DNA of 64,000 nucleotides from Paguma larvata. Lineage: Eukaryota; Chordata; Mammalia; Carnivora; Viverridae. Shown piece by piece: positions 46,378 through 58,420 of this stretch. The DNA is taken from the NCBI GenBank assembly GCA_030068075.1, contig CM057839.1, forward strand, positions 47,210,960-47,274,959. Direction: 5' to 3'. Within the stretch, counting starts at the first letter, position 1, and each line of letters opens with the position of its first letter. The translations under genes were made by a program, and so were the position numbers. The notes under the pieces were generated by a model. The model was not told the origin of the DNA. It did no database searches and saw only the letters and a list, made by a program, of their open reading frames with translations.

Positions 46378-47170
46378 TGTTTAACAAAAATTAAAAGAAT
46401 CTACCAAAGACTTCAATAGACACTGCACCAAAGAAGATCTACATTTGGCAAATAAGAGTATGAAAAGATGCTCCTCATATCATATGTCATCAGGAAAATG
46501 AAAATTATAACAATGAGATACCGCTATACAACTACTAGTACAGTGAAAATCCAAAATACTGACAACACCAAATGCTGGGGAGGTTGTGGAGCAACAGGAA
46601 CTCACATTCATTTTTGGTTGCAATACAAAAATGGCACAGCTACTTAAGAAGCCAGATTGGCATTTTTTTACAAAATGAAACTTATTTTTGCCATACAATT
46701 TGGATATGCAAGGTCATTGTGCTCCTTTGCATTTACCCAAAGCAGCTGCAAATTTAGGACCCCACAAAAATCTGAATGCAAATGTTTATACCAACTTTAT
46801 CACTAATTACTAAACCCTGGAGGCAACCAAGATGCTCTCCAGCAGGTGAATGGATAAACTGATATATCCAGATGGTGAAACATTATTCAGCACTAAAAAT
46901 AAGCTTGAATGCCTTGAGAAGACATGAGAAAATTTAAATGCATATTACTAACTGAAAGAAGCCAATCTTAAAAGACTATATTTTCTGTATGATTCCCAAT
47001 AAATGACTGACATTCAGGAAAAGTCAAAAATTATGGAGAGAGTAAAAATATCCTATAGACTGCAGAGGAGAGCAAAACAGGTACAACACAAAGAATTTTT
47101 AGGGCAATGAAACACTCTGGTAATACTATTAAACATACTGTTTGAAATCTTATGTATCTTATTAAGAAAC
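46378..47170 (+). mobile_element. Ancient L1M ORF2 end and 3' UTR, plus
   Basis: 'GACACTGCACCAAAGAAGAT' (46419), 'AATAAGAGTATGAAAAGATG', 'GAGATACCGCTATACAACTA', 'GGTGAATGGATAAACTGATA' and 'CTGTATGATTCCCAATAAAT' follow the ORF2 C-terminus and 3' UTR of an old L1. A damaged zinc-knuckle region lies near 46575. Confidence 0.88.
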
Positions 47171-49168
47171 ACATTGCTGTATTTATTGCGTGCTGAAGAT
47201 TGTCATGTGTTATAGGTCCCAGAATTTTCTGTTTCGATGGCTGTTTCTCATTACAGTCCATGAGGATTATCTGTGTTCTTTAAGGTTTTATAAAGCCTTC
47301 TCATTCTTTTATTATGCATTTTAGGTAATAACCTGAATGAGTTCAATCTTCCCTATTACTCTTGCCACTTCATAACCACCTAATGAATTTAATTCCCCAG
47401 TCAAAACCTTCAACCAATTGATTCTTTCTTGAAATATATGACCAAAAATGTGCACAATAAACAGATACAGTTGCCTTGATTCTTCAATTCCAATTCCACT
47501 GCAATTTCTATAAACATCAAAAATAGATTAAAAACATTTAGAGTCCTTAGATCTGAGCTGTACATTAGAGGTAAGCTAGTCCCAATGCTAACATCTTGCA
47601 GTAAGTAATTTTATGAACATAAATGGAACGAGAATGCAGACATGAGATGCCTGATGCTGTTTGCCTTCTTTGCCTTAAGTGAAACTGGAACTTGTTAAAC
47701 TAGTGTAGCTTTTGGAAACTTTGTTACATAAAACTCATAGGCACATTTTCATGGACAAGTAAACTGTAACCTGGATTATAACTAACTGTCCCTTTGACAC
47801 TTGGCCCCCATTTATCCACATCCTAATAAGGGAGCCACGATGATGGTTTTACATCCCAGATTATCAAGTCAAATTGACTATCGGTGTTCAGGGTTCTCAA
47901 ATATATTTGAATAGCTCCTTTTACTTTGGGCACCGTTAACCGACTAGATGTTCAGTGGTCCTTTTGGTGCAATGACTGGGAAATCATGACCAGTCACACT
48001 TTCCAACATGCCCTGGTTATTTACTCCCGTAAGTACTCATCCTTGCCTACAGTCGATACTTTCCAGGACTGAAAAGTCCAAGCATAAACTGGGAACTGGA
48101 AAGGAAATTGGACTGCAGTTCTCAGCATCCTGATCATCCACCTTGGAATCCTTGACAGTAAAATTAAACAATTTCCTTATTTAATCTGACTTCTAATGTT
48201 TCAGAACTGCATTATGCTCTCTGTCATCAGTGAGCCCTGTTTGTGAATGGTACCTCCTACCTATAGCCCTGACTAACAAAGAACAATGACAATTGAGCTT
48301 AAAGATGCTAGTTAGTGAACTTCTTACAAACACATCCCTTACTATTTTGATATACAGAGAGTGAACTTTGAGCCCTCCAATAAAATGTAGTCAACTTTAA
48401 GTTTTCTGGCCTCGTGTAGTATATCCACATTAGTACGCCTACCTCTGATCCCTTTTACCCTTCCCTTCCTGTCAGTTTTTCCAAGATTCCAATTGCCAAC
48501 CTAGTAGCCTATTTTCACTATTTCTCAGAATATTTGACAGAGTATTAATTTCTATCCTAGTGTAGAGTACAAAATATATTTCAAATTGAGTAATACACAA
48601 AATATATTTGTGTTCTGTTTTTTTCCCCTCTTTTTCATTCTGGAACAGAGTTTTGGTTTTGTTTTGTTTTGTTTATTACTTTAGGAAAAAAAATTTTTCC
48701 TTAACAAAACAGATCTCCATACCTCATACCTTTTCTTACCAAAAACATCTGCTACTTTCCTTGCAGAGATGTTTCCCTTATTACTTCTAGTAGTTTTAAT
48801 TACATATATTAATTAGGATTCCTAACCCTTAAAATTCTCAATTCTAGGAAAAAACTGAGTAGTAAGTTATTGTGAACTGTTATCACACAACCATGCTGTG
48901 GATTGGAAAATTTATAAATGCATTTCACAATTTCTAGAACTATATTCCTCATAAGAAATTTTTCAATGTAGCACAAAACATGTTGAACGATAGACCCAAA
49001 TATCTATAGTCCTGCTATAAAAGGAAATTAAGAGTGAATAAACCTATGCTTAGCAATCAATGCTTTATTATTTTATGTAATTTGGAAATGACCCAGATAT
49101 TCAGTGAATATCCATTGATTAACTTACATCAGTGTAACTTTAATGTTTCAAGTTACCAAAAGATTTTG
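47171..49168. other. Unassigned, 2 kb
   Basis: Nothing firm. A stretch at 47770-48480 is less AT-rich and contains a CCAATAAAATG signal (48378-48388). It could be decayed LTR-retroelement DNA. A short GTTTT-type run lies at 48655-48672. Confidence 0.35.
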
Positions 49169-49581
49169 TGATGTCTAAATGGGATGTCTTTTGATCAGAT
49201 GGGGGCCCCCAAATGTGGCATGATAGAGCGGAAGCCAGTTGCAAGGGAGGTGAAAGAATTCACCTAAGGCAGAACAAAGGAGATAGACTTTTATTGAGTA
49301 TACAACAAGAGAGTAGTGGGCAGGACGGCAGAGGAGAGGCTGTCTGCAAAGAGGCAGTAGTGAGGGCTGTTTTTCAGGGAAAGATGAAGGGGGTATGGCA
49401 AAATATGGAATCCTCCCTTTTTGGTAACTGTGCCTAGTTAGAAGTAGCCTGTTAGTCAGTTCGGGCTATGATATTTTGAGGTGGGTTGCCAGATGCGTGG
49501 GTCTGTATTCAGCCAGGTGGCTGCTGTGACCCTTTTTATATTCCATTGCTCATGCTTGTTTGCCTAAGAGCAGCCTCTACA
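49169..49581 (-). mobile_element. Solitary LTR (ERV1-like), minus, with 7-bp flanking repeats
   Basis: The block begins TG and ends CA and is flanked on both sides by GATTTTG (49162-49168 and 49582-49588). Read on the minus strand it has a TATAAAAAG-type box (near 49535-49545), then a polyadenylation signal in CAATAAAAGTC (near 49287-49297), followed by a U5-like pyrimidine-rich end. Seven bases is longer than the usual 4-6 for retroviruses, so one boundary may be off by a base or two. Confidence 0.65.
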
Positions 49582-50103
49582 GATTTTGGAAACTATTTTT
49601 AAGTAGATACCATAAAGTATATTTATTGTTGTAAAGTTCACTTATAAACTTTTATATTTACATTTAATTTTTTCTTAAAATTATTTTTAGATTTCTCATA
49701 AGCTTCATGAGACATTCAACAGTTAATTATCATCTTAAGTATCTTTCTTGTTGACAATTCTGTAACAGAGATACTGAGAGCTTATTTGACTCTTCGTAAA
49801 CGTAGTTGGAATAAAAATTTTATGTTTGCATTACATTTCATACTGGCAACTCTAAAGACATGACTGCCTAATTAAGACAACACACATAAGTCATTTCCAT
49901 CTATGCCCCCCCAAATTACCTTAGATCCATATGAACTCAAAAAACATTTGGGTAAGTACCTATGTTTCTGAATGTATACTTCATTTATATAAATGCTTAA
50001 TTTTACTTAAGTAAATTAACAAAGCTCTTTACAATATCTATTAAATCAATTTTGGCAATACCATTCACAAATAAAAACAAATTATCACATAACTGTAATA
50101 TTC

Positions 50104-50156
50104 ACACATAGACATACATAGACATACATAGACATACATAGACATACATAGACATA
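50104..50156. repeat. 10-bp tandem repeat, five units
   Basis: Unit GACATACATA repeated five times without change. Confidence 0.98.
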
Positions 50157-52304
50157 TCTTAATAGCTTTTGTTTTTAAATTTTAGTCATGAGACAGGTAG
50201 GGTAAAGCAAAACTCGCTCATTTATAAAAGAACAGTTGGATCCAAAACATGTTTCTGGTAGATGCAGTAAGTTTACCTGCTCAAGTGGCTTACATTTTTT
50301 ACTAATGTTTGTGAAAAACACTTTAAGATTTTTCATTTATCTAATTTTAAAATAGCATTTCCCTTTATTTTTTCCCCTCTGTTAAGAATTATCCCCCTCA
50401 AGTTTCCATTTCAAAGAGATAGCCCTTGTTTCCTAGAGATGACAGAACATTTACATCTCAAAGGCCCAGAAAAAGAATGTAAATTCTTCTTTTTGTTTCC
50501 TGAATCCAGAATTTTCAGGAAACCTGCAAGCCTTTTGACATGGAGAGGGTAAGTTTGAGGATTGTAAAAAGTACAGATGGAGTTTTTCTGTTCTTGTAGA
50601 CACTCAATTTATAAGACAGGTCCTACAAGTTGTCCTCAATTTGTAGGGCAGTTGTTTTTAATTCCTCAAAGAATCAGGTGGCAACCTGAATTATATCAAG
50701 GTGCTGACCCACCCATCCAACTATATTATCTTCTGTTCTTTCTATCAGGAAGATCTTCAACTGAAACACAAGTAGAAAGATCCCAATGTTCCAAGGTTTA
50801 GAGCCGTTTGTCTTTGGAATGATTTTCTTCCCCTCTGCAGACACAGTTTCATTTATTTTTTGGGAGCCTTTAAAAAGTTCCTAGAAGACTGAACATCACC
50901 TTCCAATTTGACCAACTTCTGACCACAGAGCTACTTTAAAAAGCAAAAACAAAATCAACAAAACAAACAATTTTCAAACATCTTGTCACATTGAAAAACC
51001 TCTCCAGGCTGGGTAATGTCAATATTCTTGACAGTAACAAATGACCCTCCCAAGATCCAGAGGCACTCCCAAAAACAGTCAAAATAAGTATTTAGACACT
51101 TCTCCCTTGAGACCTGACAAGAGTAGGTAAAACTCCAGCTACAAATGGAACACAACACACATTTCTGTTCAGCCATATTTTTGGCCCCCAACCTGATGAC
51201 TGATTTTTCTGCAGACTCAAGAACCAACAAACTGCATGCACCAAACAGGCAGAAAGTCAAGCTAAGCCAAATTCTCAGGACACAAAATGGAAAATGAGCA
51301 AACAGCTGTCTCTGGGAGAGAAAGGGATCAACAACCAATGGGTGCCCCAAAACTAAATTCATAAACATCCAGATTTGCAAAGAAAGAGACAGTATAAATT
51401 TACACCTCTTTTCTCAACTAGGCATCATACATTCCAGGAGAGCAGACTCACCTTTTACTGGTTTCTGCCAGTGTTCCAGGATCACATTTGCACCTTCTAG
51501 GACAAGTGAGCTTAAAGTAAAGACTGTAAACACATGGTCTATCAGAATTTGCCAAGGTTTTCCATTGATTTTAGTTTTTTAAGCATTCAGTTAGTGTCCA
51601 CCAACTTTGTAGTTGTGACATATGAGATTCCATTAGCAATATTTTATTACTTCCACAAAATTTCTAACAGACACACTGATGGTTTTTAATACACCGACCT
51701 GTGCATAGTTAGATTTTGGGTTTGATAGTCTAAATAGTATGAGTTTGTCTTATTTTCCCAAGTTCCCCAGTAGTTTATGCTGTAGAGTAACTGAGGCTTT
51801 CTAAGCTCCCCAAGAGTGGCTATCCATTGAGAGTTCTCAATATAACTACCCTCAGAAACTTTCCAGGACCCCAGATCTTTCTGTGAAGATTAATAAAACC
51901 CAGAACTTTTACTGGACACCAGAATCACTCTCAGAACTTTAATAAACCTTGGAACCTTTCCAGATCCCAGTACCTTTTAAAATAAATATATATTTTAAAG
52001 TAAAGTTTGAATTGGAGAGCTACACACAGGGAGGTGGAGCTCAAATCCAAGAGTGACTTACCTTCAGCCATCGGTAATAAGGACAGGAACAGTGAACATA
52101 CAGAGTTCAGCAGGCACCTTACCTGTGTGTCTCGTTGTCCCATAGACCCCTAGCAGTCAGCTTTCAGATCCCATTCCTTGTTGTCAGAACTGTTAAAAAA
52201 GGATTGAACAATTTAGTGATGTAAACAAAATTTAATGTTTCACAAAGTAGGCTATTTCCTTTCAGAGGACTGCAGAATGGAGCTACTGGCTTGCAAACTG
52301 GTCC

Positions 52305-52395
52305 CTGAATACAGAGGGCAAAGAGAGACACAGAAAGAGGCAGACCATTCCTGCCTCTGAATACAGAGGGCAAAGAGAGACACAGAAAGAGGCAG
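52305..52395. repeat. Tandem duplication with 52-bp period
   Basis: An exact 39-bp block at 52305-52343 recurs at 52357-52395, separated by 13 bp. Confidence 0.97.
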
Positions 52396-53140
52396 GCTAC
52401 CTACACTGATAGGTAGCAGGTTAATAAGCAAAGGAACTTACACATGAGGCTGGTCTTGGAGGGCTACAAGATGAGTGTATCTCCATAACTACCTACTAGA
52501 ACCTTAAAAAATTATGTGAGGACCTTAATTGAATTCAAATAAATATTCAGTCAGGATGGTCTCCACAACAATCTTTCTCTCTCAAGATTGTGTCCATGAA
52601 ACGGCTCCTAGTGTGGGAAAGGTGGGCATAATTTACATTCCAAGAATAGGGAAGGAGGGTCTGGAGGCCCAGGTCCAGCTCATGGGGCAGCTGGTGGTCA
52701 CATCCTCTCAAGGAGTTCCTCCAACAGGAAGAAAAACCAGAGAGTTTTTGTGAATTTTTTAAAAAATAGAATAAAGGATAAAGCATTATGTAAAAGTGAA
52801 TAGAAAATATCTGATTGACTGGGGTCACATTGTCACCCCTGGTCTGAGGTGAGAAAGCCCAGAGGTGGCTTGACAGTTAGGGATTAGCTAACTGAATATA
52901 TGGTGCTTCTGGTCTAGTAGAATGTTTGCAGGGACACAGAAGTTATCAATATTTTGGTTGCTGACGTGACACCAGGAATGGATGGCTCTGTCTGGGGACT
53001 ACAAATTTATTTCAAAACTTCTAAGTACCATTCTTCTCAGACCTCTCAAAATCTCTCAAAATGTGACTAAGAGTGTCCCAACTAATTGTCTACTTGGAGG
53101 GGGAAAGTATTAATTCAACTGACCTGCATGTAAGTTACTA

Positions 53141-53948
53141 AAGTTTTTTTTCTCCTGGAAACCTCAGACAAGTGAGATCAAGACAATATTTTAATTAAAA
53201 ATAATAATTAATATCCATATGAAATGATAAACCTGAAAGAAAGCATTTTTATTCTGTAAACCATGATACAACTAGTGGCTACCTGTAAGGGATTTATGGT
53301 GAACACTTGATTAAAAAGTATTGAAGTATTTGTCACAGACATATATAAAATATTGTCTTCTATAAAACGTCACTAGAAAACTTTGGTAGAGGTAGATGTG
53401 TTAGAATTACGAGTAATAGACGTGAGTATAACATTACCTTTAAAAAACATTTTATTTCTTGGTGTTCTGTGTAAAACATACATTTTATGTACATTTATAA
53501 ATGAAAACATTTAAAATGTTAAGATTCACATTTATTTTCATACTTAAATATAAGCTCTGGTATGCAGTTTAGGGGCTATTATAATTCTTTCGATTTTGCG
53601 GAGCACAAAGTTGAAAAAAAACATTTTCCCAAAATTATAAAACTATAAAAAAGCTAGGAGGCCAACTCCAAATCTTATCCCTATATGTATTCTCTCCACA
53701 CCCAATTATAGTTCAATGTAAAGTATAACAATTCTTGGTCAAAGAAGAAGTGTGTTTTGGCTAGATTAGGGTTTTCATATATGAATGATTAACCTGGCTT
53801 TGGAACTTGTTCCACCCAGATGATAGTTTATCTGTAATATAATAGGAGCCCTTATCAAGCAGTGGCTCATATTGATAGTTTTTATTGACTGACAGTTATG
53901 TCTAGGCATTCTTCTTATTGAAAACAATTATGAACAATGTTTTTACTT
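53141..53948. other. Unassigned; possible MIR scrap at 53560-53680
   Basis: AT-rich. The 53560-53680 stretch vaguely follows a minus-strand MIR core. Confidence 0.35.
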
Positions 53949-54118
53949 AGGTGCCTGGGTGGCTCAGATGGTTAGGTATTTGACTTTGGCTCAGGACATG
54001 ACCTCATGTTTCATGAGATCAAGTCCTACATCAAGCTCTGTGCTGATAGCATGCAACCTGCTTTGGATTCTATCTCTCCTCTCTCAAAAGTAAACTTAAA
54101 AAAAAAAAAAAAAAACAA
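53949..54118 (+). mobile_element. Diverged SINE, plus
   Basis: AGGTGCCTGGGTGGCTCAGA head, GACTTTGGCTCAGGACATGA, GCTCTGTGCTGATAGC and a tail of about 20 A. The CT body is short. Confidence 0.92.
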
Positions 54119-54383
54119 GCATATACATATGCATATATGTGTGTGTGTATATATAGGTATATATGTATATTCGTGCTGTGGTAAAATATACTCTGGGAAC
54201 AACGGCAGCATAGCAAAGGATACTAACTCCACTCAGTTGGTTAAGCAAGGATTCTACTGGGAAAGCCATCAGGAGGAAGTTCAGAGTTTAGATCATAAAA
54301 GTGTCACAAGAATTATGCAGGAAATAATGATAAACATAGGCAAATGGAAAAGGAGTTTAACAGTTTGCTATTATGTTGTTGTT
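54119..54383. other. Unassigned, starting with an AT/GT microsatellite
   Basis: A (TA)(TG) mixed run lies at 54119-54175. It creates the 126-codon frame at 54006-54386, which also spans the SINE and is not a gene. Confidence 0.5.
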
Positions 54384-54550
54384 TAAGCATCTGACTTTGG
54401 CTCAGGTCATGGTTTTGATGTTGGTGAATTGGAGCCCTGTGCTAACGGCATAGGAGCCTGGAACCTGCTTCTGATTCTGAGTCTCCCTCTCTCTCTGCCC
54501 CTCCCCTGCTTACACTCTGTCTCTCAAAAACAAAAACCTTAATTTTTTAA
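54384..54550 (+). mobile_element. SINE fragment, plus, head missing
   Basis: Starts at TTAAGCATCTGACTTTGGCT, just after the A box, and continues to the CT body and CAAAAACAAAAACC tail. Confidence 0.92.
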
Positions 54551-55399
54551 TGACACCTTCAAGCTCTAGATATTTGTGCTATTATTTTTTAGATTATGAT
54601 CCTCATGTATTTTGGAGGGGCGTAGGAAACTTTCTAATGTGTTCATTTTTGCTATGTTGCAATCCTAGTTCTCCTGGCTTTCAAACTTGCAATATTCGGA
54701 CTTGCTTTGAATATTCTTCTTTGGTGTACATTTTGTCAATAACAATGATCCATGTGCCATTTTCTTATGGTGTCTCATATTCCAAGCAACTCTCTTGTCT
54801 ATCATTATCTTTGATGTCTGTCATTCAGCTTAACCAGACTTCTAGTCTTGTTTCACATAGCTTGCTTTCATAATGCTTGCTCAATACCACCATATTCACA
54901 GGGGCCTCACCTCTGTCTAAACACCAGGTAGAACCCTCAATATGACAAATACATGTTCAGAGAGATATTTCACTAAGGAAAATATTTAGCTGATATTTAG
55001 AAAGTTATATCAGCAACTACTCTACCAGAAGCATCTTATAAAAAATAGAAAATTGTGAACTCATGTTTCCGAATTTAACATATGCATTCTTCTATACATT
55101 TGTCTTTCTCTTCTCTATCTGTGTATACACAGTTTGATTACTTTAGAATAAATATAATGCATTGAAGTCTCACTGGTTTATTTTTAAAAATTTCTTTCCT
55201 TTAGTCAGTTTCTTCTTTATTCAAGAAATTCTGTTGAGTAGGTACTATCAGCTCTGCAGGTACAGTAGCAGTGGATACAAAAACTATTGTTGTAACTGGC
55301 AAGAGAGGAGGAGTGGAGGGCTTCACACTACCCCCTCACATGTGATCTCCATGTAAGCATTTTGTCTCAGGCACTTGGAATAATTTCTAACTGTTCGGC
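54551..55399. other. Unassigned
   Basis: A 107-codon frame at 54550-54873 (+) begins in the SINE tail and has no recognisable domain. Confidence 0.4.
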
Positions 55400-55543
55400 A
55401 TGGCCCCAGATTGCAAACATGCCACATAGGCATATGCAATGGCAGACTTGGTCCATCTTTTTCGCTGTTGTATCTCAAGTTACAAATACATCCTAATATA
55501 CAATAGGAGCTCAATAAAACATTAGTGAATACTGATTGAATGA
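55400..55543 (+). repeat. L2 3' end, plus
   Basis: Ends in 'GAGCTCAATAAAACATTAGTGAATACTGATTGAATGAA' style wording (55507-55543), a diverged form of the L2 terminus (GCTCAATAAATATTTGTTGAATGAATGA). The text upstream is consistent but weak. Confidence 0.6.
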
Positions 55544-55800
55544 AGATTAAAGTCAGCTAGTGAACAGTCAAGAATTTGATTTATTTTTCAGCTAAATAAC
55601 TAAGACCTAGAGTAAAAAATAAAATCAACTTGTACATTCAAGTTAGCCTCTGAAGGATAGTTTATCAAGTATTAATGTTTTCTGTCATATTCAGAGGAAG
55701 TTAGTATCAATAGCACTTAGAAAATCGTATATGCTTAAATATTGGGAGGCTATACAGCTCTATACAATTAAATAGAAGCCATATTTCTTTTCAGTTTAAG
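55544..55800. other. Unassigned
   Basis: No feature recognised. Confidence 0.5.
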
Positions 55801-55810
55801 ATGGCCCAGG

Positions 55811-56025
55811 TACGCCTGGGTGGCTCAATCAGTTAAAGGTCCCACTTGAGCTCAGGTCATCATCTCACTGCTCTTGAGTTCAAGTCTCATATCAGGCTCT
55901 GTGCTGACAGCTCAGAGACTAAAGCCTGCTTCAGATTTGTGTCTTTCTCTCCGCCCCTCCGTTGCTTGTGCTCAGTCTTACTCAGTCTCTCTGTCTCTAA
56001 AAAATAAATGTTGAAAAAAAAATTA
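55811..56025 (+). mobile_element. Feliform SINE, plus
   Basis: GTACGCCTGGGTGGCTCAAT head, AGTTCAAGTC B-box relic, GCTCTGTGCTGACAGCTCAG, tail AAAAAATAAATG. Flanks ATGGCCCAGG (55801-55810) and ATGGTACAGG (56026-56035) match at 8 of 10. Confidence 0.94.
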
Positions 56026-56035
56026 ATGGTACAGG

Positions 56036-56232
56036 TAAAGTTAAGAGAAGAGTGAAATTTCCTAATAAAATTCCCAGTTGTTGTGAAAACAGTGTCATGT
56101 CCCCAACCCACCACACATAGAGTCAAGAGCTTCATATAATCAGAGTTGATAAGTAGTTTACCCAATAGAATAAGATAGGGTATTTTGTAGGAACACTTAT
56201 AAAAGCTTGGTTGTATTTAAAAAATGTTTTAG
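56036..56232. other. Unassigned
   Basis: Short unique gap between SINEs. Confidence 0.5.
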
Positions 56233-56458
56233 TGATTTTTTTAAAATATTTATTTTGAGAGAGAACAAGTGGGGTAGGCAGGGTTAAGTAGGGGGGGGGG
56301 AGGTAGAGAGAGAGAGAGAGACAGAATCCCATGTGTATTCTGCACCACTAGTACAGAGCCTAGTGTGGGGCTTGAACTCACATACCTTGAGATCATGACC
56401 GGAGTGAAGACCAAGATTTGGACGCCTAACCAACTGAGCCACCCAGGCTCCCTAATTT
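56233..56458 (-). mobile_element. SINE, minus
   Basis: T-rich tail, GA/G-rich body with a G10 run (56292-56300), TTGAACTCACATACCTTGAG and head GAGCCACCCAGGCTCCC. Flanks TTTAGTGATTTT (56228-) and CTTAGTCATTTT (56459-56470) suggest a diverged duplication. Confidence 0.93.
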
Positions 56459-56470
56459 CTTAGTCATTTT

Positions 56471-57479
56471 AAGTCTTTTGTGCAGCTGGAAAATGTCCAA
56501 GGCAAAAACTTTCTGAGCAGTGAGGCAGCAATCCAAGTTGATGAAGTCTCTACTATACTGGAGCTAAACTGTTGATAATACCCACTTTCCACCTCAAGAA
56601 GCAGGAAAGGGTGGTAGAAAATTAAGTATCAGCAATTAAATACTTCTCAGAAGTGGCACACCTTATTTCTACTTTTCACTGTTTTTAATTATAGGAGGAT
56701 ATATAACTTAAATGGCCAAGCAATTGTCAGAAGAGGAAAAGACAAGAAGTATCGATGATCAGTCAGAAAGACATTGAAGTCTGCTGTTGACAGGTAGCTA
56801 AATCGATATTGGACAATTAACCTGAACGCAACTCAATTTTAAGTGAGAAATTCTATTACTTAACTATGAATTCCTTAATTTCTTTGTACAATAACGAGCA
56901 GTTAGAAAGACTGACAAAATTAAGACATAAAATCTTTCTATCTCATTATTGTCAGTATTCTCTCTCTGTGATGAGCAGAAAGGATCCTTGGTTCTAACAC
57001 TTATCGCAAGCGTTATTTCAATTTAGTTATTTACCCTTGAAAAAATTACCATAGACAAAATTCTTTTGTCCCAGCTAAGATTGATAAAATGTGCACCTTA
57101 GTGAAAAGTAAGAGTTCATGAATTCTCTCAAGTTCTCTTATATATTTATTAAAAATGATATAAAGGAGATTAAGATTAGTTTAACTTAATGAGCACTGAG
57201 AAATGTATAGAATTGGTGAATTATACGACACATCTGAAACTAACACTGTTAATTATGCTTCAATTTTTTTTTTGATGTATAGTTACAACAGGTTTTACAA
57301 TTCTAGAATGAAGAATTCCTTTGATTATATTGAAACCAGTTTTTAATTAACCACAATGTTGGACTCTGCTCTCACTTCTATCAGGTAACTGTTCTGAAGA
57401 TGGGTCAGTTTTGTATTTCTTATTCTTGTGAGCATGAGTCACTTTTAGTAATTGTTCAGAGACTGACCTAATTATCCAT
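56471..57479. other. Unassigned, 1 kb
   Basis: No gene or repeat recognised. Confidence 0.45.
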
Positions 57480-57645
57480 ATAATTTTTTAAATGTTTATT
57501 TCTTTTAGAGAGAAAGGGGGACAGAGGATCCAAACAGACTCTGCTCCGACAGCAGAGAGAGATGTTGGGCTCAAACTCACAAACCTTGATATCATGACCT
57601 GAGCTGAAGTTAGACGCTTAAGCAAGTGAGCCACACAGGTGCCCC
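57480..57645 (-). mobile_element. SINE, minus, shortened body
   Basis: TTTTTTAAATGTTTATTTCT tail, AGACTCTGCTCCGACAGCAG, TTGATATCATGACCTGAGCT and head GAGCCACACAGGTGCCCC. Confidence 0.92.
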
Positions 57646-57945
57646 AACTGTACAGTTCTTAATGAAATGCTTTAGGGAACATAAATAATCGGCCATTTTT
57701 CCAAAACTGGTATTTTAAGAAAGGAGTTGAACAAGTGTTTTAAAAGTTCAGCAGTTTCCCAGCACTTAAAATTCATTCTTATGAATTTACATTTGGTGAC
57801 AACTAGGGATTATGTATCAATGAAAAGGTCCTATTTCACATTCCCCTAAGGCGTCAACAAGTATCATCTGCTATTTTCTAATAAGGACAATGAGAAGAGT
57901 AAAATGAGTGCCTTTATATCTGGGAAGAAAAAACATCTTTTCAAA

Positions 57946-58420
57946 GAAAAGAAAAAGAAAAAATATTCATTGAAGAAAAAGCAGCGGAAAAAATCCTGGA
58001 GGCTAATTTGTCCTGAGTAGTCTGTGAGTCGTCTAAGCAGCCAGGAAATTCAATGGCTGAATGCTCCACTGGCTCTGCCACCCAGTGGGCAGAGCAGAGC
58101 GCGTAACTCAAGACCATCACCTACTGACTGTTATGCTCTACCTGTACGTGGGTCTTATCCTTTCCCACTGTTAAGTGATTAACCCCATGTACGAGGTTTA
58201 TTAGCAGGACTCAAGTGGTTAAACTAATTAAATTGGCGGTGCCCTACATTAACCTCTCCATGGATTCCAGCTGCATTACTCCTTAAGAGGGTAAAGATTC
58301 CCACCTGACTTCAGGGGCTAAAGAATGCCTGCTGAACTTCCTAAGGAGAGAACACATGTTGCCTATGGTTCAAAGCTTTCTCTAAAGCTATTATGATTAT
58401 ACTAATCATTTCAGAATATT
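57946..58420. promoter_or_regulatory. Candidate conserved noncoding block
   Basis: Not made of any repeat I recognise and less AT-rich than its surroundings. It holds two overlapping perfect inverted repeats: CCACTGG/CCAGTGG at 58066-58072 and 58082-58088, and GCTCTGCC/GGCAGAGC at 58072-58079 and 58088-58095. A GTTAAGTGATTAAC near-palindrome lies at 58170-58183, and TAATTAAATTGGCGG follows at 58227-58241. Regulatory function is inference only. Confidence 0.25.

Larger units (their letters stand above)
49589..53140 (-). mobile_element. Possible degenerate retroviral interior and LTR, minus
   Basis: By eye the minus strand has the layout of an old ERV1-like remnant. A putative LTR with an ATTAAA-type signal (near 52220) occupies about 52180-53140. 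A leader-like segment follows (near 52070-52150), then 1-2 kb of decayed sequence, including a 141-codon frame at 50955-51380 with several cysteines. No pol motif was found and no internal frame is intact. The family assignment is inference. Confidence 0.35.

Noticed and set aside
50104..50156. CRISPR-like short regular repeats
   Set aside because: The units are directly adjacent with no spacers, in a mammalian genome; it is a minisatellite.
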